Below are positions 13,601-24,735 of a DNA stretch of 64,000 bases, in pieces; the stretch's first letter is position 1, and each line of letters starts with the position of its first letter. Source of the stretch: Prochilodus magdalenae (lineage: Eukaryota > Chordata > Actinopteri > Characiformes > Prochilodontidae); contig JAMWET010000473.1 of NCBI GenBank assembly GCA_024036415.1, positions 622,501 to 686,500 on the forward strand, in the 5' to 3' direction. The position numbers were made by a program, and so were the translations under genes. Under the pieces are notes generated by a model. The model searched no databases. It saw nothing but the letters and a program-made list of their open reading frames with translations, and was not told the origin of the DNA.

Positions 13601-15612
13601 TTCTCAACGGTTGGGATACAGTATATTCGAAGTCAGAGTGGTTAGATGTGAAATGGCTCATTGTGGAGGAGCTTACTCTAATAACCTTATCAGGGTGGTG
13701 ATAGAAACCAGTGCTTATAATGTCAGCAATGATATAGAGATTTAACTAACTATCCAAAACATCAGTAAGTGTGCACATGTCTGGGGTTTGTCGTGTGGTT
13801 AAAATAGTGTAAGCTACTGGACTGACTAACCAGATTCTCGCAGATCTAACACAATAACTGGTTTTAGCAGTTATTCAGCTAAAAAAGGAGCCACAGTGTT
13901 GGCCAAAATATCAGAGAACACAAAAACTCCAACCAAATCTAACAGGTAAGCATAAGACAGATGCAAAACCAAAAGAACGACCCAGAGTCAAAATCAAAAC
14001 AAACAAACAAGACAGCAGTCAGGTACAAGGGGAAAACCAGACAACATGAAAGTCAGAACACAAAGCAAAGATTATTTACAGTAAACTGACTAAATAACAC
14101 GACCACCCAGTAACGCGAACCTGGCAGTGCTTCACAAAGATACAAACAGACTGGACAGGACTGTGTACAAATATGTAGATGGTGAACAGGTGATGAGAAT
14201 CAGTACTCAGGTGATGAGCCCATGATATAGAAGTGGTGTTAAAGTGATGAAAGGGTGCATTCTAGGAGATGTAGTTCGAGGATACGAAGAAGGCCGGAAG
14301 AGAACCCGGCATTTCCTTGGGGACTATATTTCAAACAGTCACAACTCGTTGCATCCACTTCTCTGCCATGCATGAACCCAAAGCATTCTCTAAAATCTAC
14401 CAGTTGTACTGAGCATGAAGAATACTCTTAATCATATCAAATAATAACTTAGGGGTAGTTATTTTCAGATGTCTGGTTCCCATCTTTACTGTGACTTGCT
14501 AGTTCTCTACATTTATTGTGTTTTTGTAAATTATGCAGATTTAAAGGTTTAATAACGAATAACTCTTTTTAGAGTTTAGGGGTAGAAGGGATAGTAGGCA
14601 GGTTATCTCTAGCTAAACACTGATCCATTTTATTTACATTAAAAAACACTCGGCTTGGTGGATTTACTTCCCTCCTTCACGTGCTGGTATGACACTTACA
14701 GCTTTATTAAGAGTGTTGCTTTATTAGAGGGGTTTTAATGGCCCACTGAATGATTTAGTAACACTTAAGCTAGTCAAGGAGCTCTTTATACAGACAACTC
14801 CCTCCTTAACTTGACTGATCCCAGGGCACCGTTCACTTCTAGACCTGCTGGAATAACAGTTTGCTGGAAACTGATTACCAAGGGCTTGACTGAACAGGTA
14901 GGTTTTAAGCCTAGACTTGAAGATTGTGGTTATGTCTGACTCCCTCACACTTGGTGGCTAATGCTATTCATAGGCGCCAGTCTCTGGAGACAGTCATCCT
15001 TATATTTATAGCCTCCAAACTGTATAATTTTCCTGATATGATCATTAACAGCATTTTGATCGTCTTATCTGTGATTTTACTTCTAAAAGAGTTTAACCTT
15101 TATTGTCTATTTCATTTGAAATTCTATGCACACATATATAACAATAAGCAGTCAGAGAGAAAGAGAGGCGAGTTGTGTTGCTATGAGCTGATAGAACAAA
15201 AAGTCTCTTTCAAGATTGTGGAGTAAAGGTGTCTTTGCTAATGCATCAGCCATGAGGCGTATAGGAACTCGCCTTTTAAATGATTTAGTTATTACAACAC
15301 AGCACTTTTTAAGATCCTGGTCTTTATCCCGGTAATAAGTAATGATCACTCGCTGATGGCTTGTTTCTCATATTTGGAGGTGTATGTTTTGTTCTGTTTG
15401 TCGTAGTGTAGATTTCCACTTAGATTAGCACACCACCCCCACAGTGTCAGCACATCACTCAGTAATTGCAGTCAAACAAATCTGAGCATAACTTTTCCAT
15501 CAGCTTTACATCCATACAGCTTTTCCATCAGTAAGTTTGGAAACTTACTGGAAACATTTTACAGCAACATTAAATAACTGTATAGTGGTGAAGTTGTGTA
15601 CCATGTCCAGTT
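13601..15612. other. Intergenic; weak dispersed-repeat similarity near 14.7-15.0 kb
   Basis: The stretch at 14720-15000 (AACAGGTAGGTTTTAAGCCT, then a TGTCTGACTCCC motif) resembles a common teleost repeat, probably LINE-related; the assignment is weak. A perfect 10-bp stem with a 2-nt loop, CAGTAAGTTTGGAAACTTAC plus TG, lies at 15529-15550. Confidence 0.45.
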
Positions 15613-16500
15613 CTAGATTAGATTAGATTAGATTCAACTTTATTGTCATTGTGCAGAGTACAGGTACAGAGCCAATGAAATGCAGTTAGCATCTAACCAG
15701 AAGTGCAAGTTCAGTATTATTTACATAAAGAGCCGTAGTAATAAATATATACATATATAAGCATATCTATATACATATGCAGGGGTTGGACAATGAAACT
15801 GAAACACCTGGTTTTAGACCACAATCATTTATTAGTATGGTGTAGGGCCTCCTTTTGCGGCCAATACTGCGTCAGTTCGTCTTGGGAATGACATATACAA
15901 GTCCTGCACAGTGGTCAGAGGGATTTTAAGCCATTCTTCTTGCAGGATAGTGGCCAGGTCACTACGTGATGCTGGTGAAGGTTCGTCCTTCTTGGTGGTA
16001 TGCTGACATTACCCTGGATACCGTGGCTCTTGATACATCACAAAGACTTGCTGTCTTGGTCACAGATGCGCCAGCAAGACGTGCACCAACAGTTTGTCCT
16101 CTTTTGAACTCTGGTATGTCACCCATAATGCTGTGTGCATTGCAGTATTTTGAGCAGAACTGTGCTCTTACCTGCTAACTGAACCTTCACACTCTGCTCT
16201 TACTGGTGCAATGTGCAATTAATGAAGACTGGCCACCAGGCTGGTCCAATTTAGCCATGAGACCTCCCACACTAAAATGACAGGTGTTTCAGTTTCATTG
16301 TCCAACCCCTGTATATATGAATGTATAAGAGCAGCATTACAAATGAATGTTTGAACTGTAAGAGTGCAAGTAGACAGTATGTACACAATGAAAATAACAT
16401 CTGAGGTAGAGATAATATGAGAACAGTATGTAAACATGAGTATACAGTATGTAAACATGTGTACAGTAGGCTTGGTGATGAATAAAGTGCATACTTTATT
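15613..16500 (-). mobile_element. LINE 3' end, interrupted by a Tc1 derivative
   Basis: On the minus strand the sequence ends ACAATGACAATAAAGTTGAA followed by repeated TCTAA units (forward GATTA repeats at 15615-15633). This is a non-LTR type 3' end with an AATAAA-like motif. The upstream part continues on the far side of the Tc1 element at 15780-16311, so that element inserted into it. Confidence 0.6.
15780..16311 (-). mobile_element. Tc1-like internal-deletion derivative, family B, copy 2 (532 bp)
   Basis: Same terminal repeats and N-terminal coding part as the copy at 9426-9959, in the opposite orientation. Its deletion differs: after YHQEGRT it joins codons of the C-terminus (about 45 residues, including LATILQEEWLKIP and VLAAKGGPTPY). 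TA is intact on the right flank; the left flank reads TG, probably mutated. It lies inside a LINE tail. Confidence 0.88.
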
Positions 16501-19500
16501 CTAATCTTTAGTCTACTCTTACAGTGCGATACTGCCAAACGAATCAGTTGCTTTAACCATGAAATTATTGCAGATATACATTTGGATTTAACCAGGCCAA
16601 CTGGAAACTCTCTTGACACCTCTGTTCACCCACTCTGGCAAAGGCTTCTGGACCTCCAGGCATCCCAACTGATAGGGCCTACATTTCGATGTGTACACCA
16701 TCTAAACCTTTGCTCAGCCTCAGAGCATTTGCTAGAAATGAGTGCATTTGTAGGCGGAGCATGGATGTGTCAATTAAACTGATTTTCCTTTATTAGTCGC
16801 TGACATATCAGGGCCACCAAAAGACATTTCAAAAATCTACCACCAGTAAGGAGATTATGAGGGGACAAAAGCACTAGAAAAGCAAATCCTGCCCACGTCA
16901 CAATCCTCGCATGTGAGATGTTTCAGAGCTGACACATAATCCTCATTTCTATCTTGAAATGCTGTTGTTGAGAACGTAAAGAAGATGGAAAATGCAGTGA
17001 CAGGCAGAATGACAGTATTGTGTGTGCATGTGAAGCCCATGTGCAGCAAGTGAATGGCCGGATGACAGATAACAGGACTGGAGAACAGTGTGCAGTGTCG
17101 AAGCCAGGCGGCTTAGCTGCTGAATGGAAGCTGCGCTGGAGGGCTCATTGGCCAATCTGACAGTGCAAGTGAGTATGAGACTTCAAAGGCACCATAGTGG
17201 AGGGGCAAGTTCTGAAATAATTACAGGATCATTCTGTGGGCCTTAGATGTGGCCTGATGCTGGGCAGGCTTGGCTTGGAGTGGCGGGATGCAGAGGCAGA
17301 CTCTTTCTCGTACAGCTCACCGCTGAGGCTGAGAGGGGTTTCTTCAGGACAGACAGTGGAATTTGAATCAGGCTGTGGAATTTAAATTGGCTATAAGAGC
17401 ATGATTCATTGTGTTTGTGTGAGAGGCTCTAGACTATAGAGTGTGCTGTGCATGCCATTCTTTAAAGCACTCTAAGTGATTCACTTTCACTGTAATTATG
17501 GACGTCTAAAAGCATAACATCTCAATAAACTATTTTTTATCTTCTTAGTTCAAGTCCCTGATCATATTAAGCTAAATCCATCATATCATATTATTTAAAA
17601 GACATAATTCTGCATCTTATATTTAATGCTTGCCTCTAATCTGCCTTTTCTGATCATGTCACAGTTAACTACGACTAGGTGAAAAATATTTATCAGTAAT
17701 ATCATGTTCCATCCAGGCTTTCTCCCTGCAGCATCTAATGCTGTCCTCCAGCCAGGTTCCACTGCTGAGCCTTCTTATGCTGCTTCCTTTATAGCCCCTG
17801 CAGACCATCTTTATCCATCTCCATGTGGTCCTCTTCAGGTCTCATTCTTCTCCGCACACCAGTTTTTTCCCCACTTCTGACACATCAAATGTGAAGTCTC
17901 TGCAAAGGGTAAACAGGAAAATATAAGAATTTAAGCAAATGCTCTTTTATTAAACATGGCAGCAGAGTAGAACCTGTCTCCAGCTGTGATGATGTAAGGT
18001 CCCTTATGCATTAAGAAGTTACTAATGATTGTGTATACTTACCTGTGGATTGGTTACCACGACAATATGCGGTAGTAGGGGGCACACTTTATGTGTAGTG
18101 TCAGGCATGTGGTCTAGAGACACAGAAAATGTTGGGTCATTGCCGTCTAGAAGATCCTCCGCTGCACCCAGTAATGCAGCTTATAAGTAGAGTGACCCTC
18201 CCCCAGGCTAAACCATTACTAGCCTTAGGTACTACTGGAATTCTAAACATTCCAATGTATTTACATATAACAGCAGTTATAACTGGTAATATCTTATTAC
18301 TGTTACCATACACCATAACGTCTCTGGCAATTATTTATAATTGCATATGCATTTAAAATTAATTTACTCTTTTTATATATTCTGTTTTCACCTCCTCTGC
18401 TACAGTTCTGAACCTCTCAGTTCTCTTTTGGTCTTTAAAAGCATGGATGACCAGTCCTCAGGTAAGAAAATACAATCAGTAATCACTGTGCGATGTGTAA
18501 AGGACCTTACATCATCACATCATCTCTAGCCAAACAACTGTGCCCATCGGTAGTCACTAACTAGCCACATCACAACACAGAATCCATGTTCAACTGACTA
18601 AACACTATTTATGTACAACAGTAAAATCTCTCTCGTGTCCCGTGCTTCCCATGGATGTCAGGGCATCTGTGGTTGCACAAGTCATCAGCAGGACGCTACA
18701 GTATTACTTAGGAATAAATTATTACGACTTTAGTGAAACTGGAATTAAGCTATGCTTATGATATTTTGCATGGAAGCTTTTGAGAGCCTTCTTTCAAACC
18801 AGATTACATTTAAACAATCAAAATATTATAATACAAATATTCAACTATAAATATACAGGCCTCTACTGCAGTTATACACTTCAGTTCTACTTACTGATTC
18901 ATAATGCATCTGAATAAGATCGTGAAAGCATTTTAAAATTTTGCTTTCACTAAATTTGCGTTTAATAAATTTACCACAGAAAACGTAATTGCTTTTCTAA
19001 TGTACATACATAAATTATAACTGTAACTTGTACAAATTTTATAAGCAATGTTGAAATACATCTTCTATGCTTTTGAAATTGAGTAAAGACAAACTCTACT
19101 ATTCCTGAAATCTTAAAGTAAACTCTCTGCTGTTTGATACCCGTATTTGATTGCTAGTTATATTGATTGAAATCGTATTGATAGATAGATAGATTGATTA
19201 AAATTGAGTTATATAACAAATGCACCTAAAATATACCATACTTTAAAATATGTATACTTGTAAATGATACATAATTTAATTGAAATCTACAGTACTTTAA
19301 TTATGATAAGCGAATTTCTTATGCTTTAATATGTTAAGTAAATTACAGCATTCTTTCAGCATTCTGAAAAAAATGTGATGAATTCATTTTAGTATTCTTG
19401 ATATATTACTAGGTATCCTATGACGTACTCAGGTATTCTTCTATAAGGCTGACTTTGATGTGGTTCAAATGTGAAACACCTTTAATAGAACCATATCATT

Positions 19501-20799
19501 ATCTTACACTCGTACAGCTCATCCACTACATGGTTAACTCCACTACAAAGAATCCTTTATGGCTTTTATGGCCTAAAGATCCGACACTGAATATTCAATA
19601 TGGTTTCTTTTTTCGTGAGAGCTGCTCAGAAGCTATTTCTTCCCACCTTAATGATTTATTTGGTCTGCTAGCTGAAAAAGGAGGTGATAAATGGGTGAAC
19701 TCAGGGTGGAGCTGCTTAGCACCTGAAATGCACCTTATCACCTTTTCACGTTTGCCATTTTTGATAGCTGCCAGCACAGCTTTTTCCACCCTGCAGTCCC
19801 GTGGTGGCTTGAGTGCATAAACCTGTCAGAAGAGTTCCCCATGAAAGAGCAGAGTGAGAGAAACAGAGCTGGTAGGGGAAGAGAGTGTTGCCCTGGTGAC
19901 AGTGATTGACAGGCAGAAGCGGGAAACCATGGAAACGCTAGGAATCTAGTGGGCCAGGCCCTGTGACGAATCACAAATCACCGAGGATCATGGGAGTTTA
20001 GGCTAGAAGAAAAGGAACGTCAGTGACAACTGAAAGTAGGAATGTGATCCTGGTCACCAGAAACAGAGCATCGTAGTAGACATGGCCAGGATCTCCAGAC
20101 GAACTGCAGGAGATGTTGTTCGCGACTTGATGTCAAAAATAAGTGTGAAGTTCTCAATAGGAAGAACGACATAGTACGAGCTCCGCAGGGGAGGTCTCTG
20201 AGCTTGTGAAAAACATGTCAGCATCTTCACACATAGAGAGCTGCTAGAAGTAGTTTAACTCTTGCTTTCCTGAGGCATTTTGAAGGCAGATGGTGGCAGT
20301 TACTCAAAGCAGAGCACTTAGCTTTGCCTTTAGAAAAAGTATCAGCAGAGAATCACACAATACCTTGGACTGTCAAAAATGTAACACATTAGTATTGTTT
20401 TAAAGGAACATTAAAATTTCACAGTCGTAATGTTCTCAAATTTTACCAGTTCTTTTTAAAGCTACTGGGAGCTGAAAGGATAAAGATTAACATGTGAAGT
20501 CATTAACTGCATCTTTTCAATCTGCTAACATGACAGTGTTAATTAGCTTAGTAGAATTGGTCATTCTACTCACCCAAAAAGACAGAGGTTAGTAATGCTT
20601 AATTGTTCTTCAAATTACTGTTTTCCTGGGACTTTGACTCCTTTTGTCTCCTGGTCATCGTCAGACTCTGTTTGATACGCCGAGGAAGAAACAGAAAGTG
20701 CACTTACTGGACGACATGGGTGTTCACTAACACAAAAAAATGCATCCTCAATGATGAAACAGTTATGTGATGAAAGTCGAGTCCACACCACTTAATCAC
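16501..20799. other. Intergenic, nothing recognised
   Basis: AT-rich and without long frames. Short frames such as 19455-19820 have no recognisable motif. Confidence 0.55.
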
Positions 20800-21727
20800 C
20801 AGAGATGGCCACAAGTCACAAAATACAAGTCCAAGTCAAGGCCCGAGTCTATAGGTTAGAGTCCAAGTCAAGTCTTAAGTCAATTTACACAAAGCATATA
20901 TAGTAACTGTAGCATTAAAAAAGTGTAGATAAAAAACACAACAGATTAACTTTGTGTGCAAAACACAACTGTATTTTTTTTACAGTCCAACACTTCTTTT
21001 CTTTATTCTTTTTTGTTTAAATGCTACATATTTCCTTACAATATTCACTCACAAAAAATTACATGCTCTACAACTCTCAAACAGAACAAACTAGAAGCAA
21101 TATCACTTTTTTCACAATATCATATTTTAACAATATTACTTGTTTCAGCACCACACTCAAACACTTCCTGTTTCAAGCCAGCTGAAGGGGTTAACACTGT
21201 ATGTTATATAGCTGGAATGATGGCTAAACGGCTAAGCGGCTAGCACAAACCTATCCGGGTGTGTTTTCAGATGCCTTATGAAGTTTGATGTGGTCGACCC
21301 AGTTTCTTTAATTTGTTTCCCACACTCTTTGCACGTCGCCACTCTTCTGTTATATGCTAGGATTTTAAATTCCCTGCAACCAAAACCTACCACGTACGGC
21401 CCTCCCGCCGAAGCCATGCTACAGCGTTGTGTTTGCACTTGGCGCCGCTCACTGATATCACGCACGCGCTGAAGTCGGATGTTGTGATTGGTCCGTGTCT
21501 GTGGGCCGTGTCCCAAATCAACGAAATAAAATATACTTACACAAAGGAGTTATTTTTCTGTAATGTCCGCACACCGTGCCTGGGTGGTAATGGAAAGAAA
21601 CTTGATGTTCATGTGTTATTCAAGTCGGGAGTCATTATAGACGAGTTACAAGTCAAGTCTGAAGTCTATTTATATGCAACTCAAGTGCGACTCGAACTTG
21701 AGTCGCTAACTCGAGTGCCCATCTCTG
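20800..21727 (-). mobile_element. Non-autonomous hAT element with BED finger (928 bp)
   Basis: Terminal repeats CAGAGATGG(C/G)CAC face each other at both ends. They are flanked by an 8-bp duplication, TTAATCAC (20792-20799) and CTAATCAC (21728-21735), one mismatch. This is the hAT pattern. Sub-terminal sequence is rich in GAGTC/AAGTC repeats. The only coding piece is the BED-type finger listed separately; no hAT catalytic or dimerisation region was found. Confidence 0.85.
21232..21417 (-). CDS. BED-type zinc finger fragment inside the hAT element
   Basis: A 61-codon frame from the ATG at 21417 (MASAGGPYVVGFGCREF...) ends at a stop at 21232-21234. It carries CKECGKQ, an 18-residue gap with SNFIRHLKTH, and thus the C-x2-C...H-x4-H layout of a BED finger, the DNA-binding part of hAT transposases. 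Nothing of the transposase follows. It is either the surviving first exon of a once complete transposase or a solitary DNA-binding piece. Expression is unknown. Confidence 0.6.
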   Translation of the reverse strand: MASAGGPYVVGFGCREFKILAYNRRVATCKECGKQIKETGSTTSNFIRHLKTHPDRFVLAA

Positions 21728-21889
21728 CTAATCACTGATGATGTCATTACTTAAACCACAGGAGAAGGTGATGCTGTACAACTTAATAATCTGATTTTGA
21801 AAGAAGAAATTGTGCCATTCAGTATCTGATCTTTGAGGAGCTGTAGATCAACAGAGAAATGTAAGAAGGAAGCTGGATTTGTTTGGTTT

Positions 21890-22083
21890 GGTATACTGTA
21901 GTGGGCTACAACTCAAATCAATGGTGTTCTCCATGCTGTAGACTGGGATTCGGTTCCCCATCTGGGCAACCACCCAACACTATACAGTAAGAGTCCTTGG
22001 GGAAGACTCCTAACCATTCCCTTTCCCCTTAACTGTAAACTGTTCTGGATTAGAGTATTTGACAAATGCTGTCAATGTAAACT
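21890..22083 (+). mobile_element. tRNA-derived SINE, copy 1
   Basis: A degenerate tRNA-like head (GGGATTCGGTTCCCC as box B region near 21950) is followed by AAGAGTCCTTGGGGAAGACT and CCTAAC, shared with the SINE at 33305-33518. A tail near 22055 (GACAAATGCTGTCAATGTAAA) matches the end of that SINE. Confidence 0.7.
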
Positions 22084-22451
22084 CCACAGATCAGTAAAGT
22101 GTGATGCATTCTTTCCAGATTATAAGTATTTTACTGATACTATAAAATGTTTGTTTCACACACATCTCAGACAAACCTACACACAGACAAAGATGTGATA
22201 ATGAATAATCCATGATTTGTTAGTTTAGTGGTCATGAAGGTCGATTGTGGAGGCGTTATAGCAAAATCCTGCTTTTGGCCATGGAGATTAAAGTGTCATG
22301 CACAGGTGAACTGTAGAATCAACAGCAAGACAACCTACAAAAGGGAACGGTTTTACATGTGGTGGCCAGCTGCAAAAAAAGGTAATTCTCTTCTTATCCT
22401 TCCGGACTGATTCTTCTCTAGTTTTGCATATGCTAGTGCCCTTGTAGCTAT

Positions 22452-23342
22452 TGGCAGCACAAGGCGGTACCTGCAGTCCATTCAGGTTGCGCAGGAAGTC
22501 CAGCTCCTTTAGGATGGGACAACCATATGTGCTGTCACAAGAAGGTTTCATATATCTCTCAGCAACAGAGCACGGAGGAAATAACAGTACATTAATTGGA
22601 CAGGGAAGACGAAGGACATCAATTCAGCAGCAGAACTGGTATCTGCTTGTGAAAGGAAGAACACAGCCCTACAAAATGACCTTCAGCAGTACCAAACTGT
22701 CAGACTCCATGAATGTGGCATGAGGACCCAATGTCCTCTAGTGGAACTTGACCATGCAGCTCTTTGGCATGCATCAGAGAACACCAGAATAGGCAGGTCT
22801 GCTATTGCCACTCAGTTCTCGTCACAGCTGACAGCAGGTTCAGACTGAGCACATGTGACAGATGTGAAAGAGTGTCGAGACACTACAACATCATCTGACA
22901 TGACTAAATTGCCGGTGGGTTACTGATGGTCTGCGAAGCATTTCCTTGGAGCATTACACACACCACGTGACTGCCAACAGTACCCTGGTGGTTGTTAGGT
23001 ATCTGGATGAAATCCTGAGCCATTGCTAGAACTAGTGCAGGGGCCCTGGGTTCCTCTTGGTGCAGGACAGTGTCCACAATGAGTTGCTGGCAGTTGCTCC
23101 ATGACACCAAGTCACTGATGCCATTGACCGAACCCTCATGTCCCGCAGATCTGAATCCATTTGAGAATCTCTGGAATGTTATGTTTCAGAGCACCAAATG
23201 GCACAAAGTAAGGCCACAGACGGTCCCGAAACTCACTAATGCCCTGCTCCAGGTTCGGGAGGACACCAGTACACTAAGAACACCCCCACAACACCATTTG
23301 TTATCTCATCTGGAGCATGCCTAGATTCAGGCCACACTGAGT
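22452..23342 (+). mobile_element. Tc1/mariner-like transposase remnant, family D
   Basis: Nearly the whole length of a transposase gene is present but riddled with small deletions and stops. Recognisable points are the N-terminal RRYLQ-like start, GTCAGACTCCATGAATGTGG near 22700, the block TTGGTGCAGGACA (about 23058) for the second catalytic Asp, and PADLNPFENLWNVM near 23140 with the final Glu. The end reads CTGGAGCATGCC. The order matches a common fish Tc1 family I know by pattern. It cannot make an active enzyme. Confidence 0.82.
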
Positions 23343-23399
23343 TACATTATAAGGTATCCACTTTGGGAAAGCTTGTCCATAAGGGTACGTTGTAAGGGA

Positions 23400-23900
23400 G
23401 ACCTTAGGGCACTCTATCATCATTCTCTTACTTGAAAGGGCATCCAAGAGGGCACATCATGAGTGCATTAAGAAATTTTCCCTCATTCTCACACTTTTAC
23501 ATCATTGCATCACATTTTATCCACTAGAGAGGCACTTCTCCGTTAGAGATGGACCTAATTGGGCACTTAATCATGTTTTCACACCTGTAGGCGTTCTCTA
23601 CACAGCACTGTATCCCATTTTCAATACAGGAAAGGGCTCCTTTGGGACACTGCTATGTAGAGGGTGGCATAGAGGGCATGTATCCACTGCAAGGGCATCC
23701 TTAGGTAACATCAAGTTTAGACCATTTTAAGGGGGCCTTGTAGGGCATTTTATTATATTTTCTCATCTGTAGAAGTATCCTATTCTACACTGCATCCCAT
23801 TTTCAATACTGAAAAGCTCATCTTTTAGGACACTACCATGTACCTGGGACATTTAGGACACTTTGCATTGTAAGAGAACCCACTGAAAACTGAAGTAGAC
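23400..23900. repeat. Degenerate tandem repeat, unit roughly 150-190 bp
   Basis: The motif AGGGCA(C/T)T..AT.AT..T(C/T)(A/T)(C/T) recurs at about 23406, 23560 and 23741. TATCCCATTTTCAATACAGG (about 23609) and CATCCCATTTTCAATACTGA (about 23796), each followed by GGGACACT or GGACACTA and CATGTA-like text, are the clearest pair. About 2.5 diverged units. Confidence 0.6.
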
Positions 23901-24529
23901 CGTTGTAAGGCCGGTTCATCTGTTATCTTGCTCTGGAGGGTATATCATTATATGCATGAATTGACACCCTAGAGAGAAAAAAAAAATCAAATGAGAAGGA
24001 CAACCGATAGGGTAGTTTCCCTAGTTTCAGCCTTTTTACACTTAAGACATTTCTTCAACCATGAGGGCACAAGGGCAAATCACCAGTCTTCCCGCCCACC
24101 ACGCTCATGAGTTCTCCACTGTGGTGATAAGGCTAATGCACCACTTGGAAGCATTTCTTTTGGACTTCTGTTGTCAGCATACTAAGCCTGCATTTTTGCT
24201 GCAGTGAAGTGAATCACTTCTCTCACCAGCTGTTGGCCACTTTTAGTGTATGACCTTAAACAGCATGCAAGTTGAGCCATCCAGAGTTTTAAGCTAGTTC
24301 TGAGCTATGATGTCTTCCAGAGCTATAAAACTGAGCTGACTACAGAGGCGACACAGGAAAACCATACTGCTCTAAAGTTTGCCCCCCTGATCGACCCCCA
24401 GCCAATGAAATTTCCGTATCATTTGCATAAAGACATTCAGAGAATTCAGAAAATGTAAATGACATTACAAAATGTTGTTCTGTAATTCATTTTAATCGTC
24501 TTCTGTGAACTTACCAACTTTTTTTTAGT
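23901..24529. other. Intergenic, nothing recognised
   Basis: No coding region or repeat family recognised. Confidence 0.5.
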
Positions 24530-24735
24530 ATATACACTAAATGGCTGAATGTATGTTAATGCCTGTCCAAAGGAGTATGCCACCTTGTTGCTGCTATAAC
24601 AACTCAACTCTTTTGGGAAGGCCCTCTGCACAATTTTGGAGTGTGTCGGTGAGAATTTGTGCCCACTCTGTTAATAAACCATGTGGGACAAGAAGGGCTG
24701 GGTCGCAATCAGTGTTCCAATATTTGCCTATGGAG
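24530..24735 (-). mobile_element. Tc1-like remnant, family C, 3' part
   Basis: The forward strand reads TTGTTGCTGCTATAACAACT and later TTTTGGAGTGTGTCGGTGAG and TGTGCCCACTCTG. This is the reverse complement of the C-terminal coding region shared with the remnant at 11290-11881. No intact frame. Confidence 0.75.
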
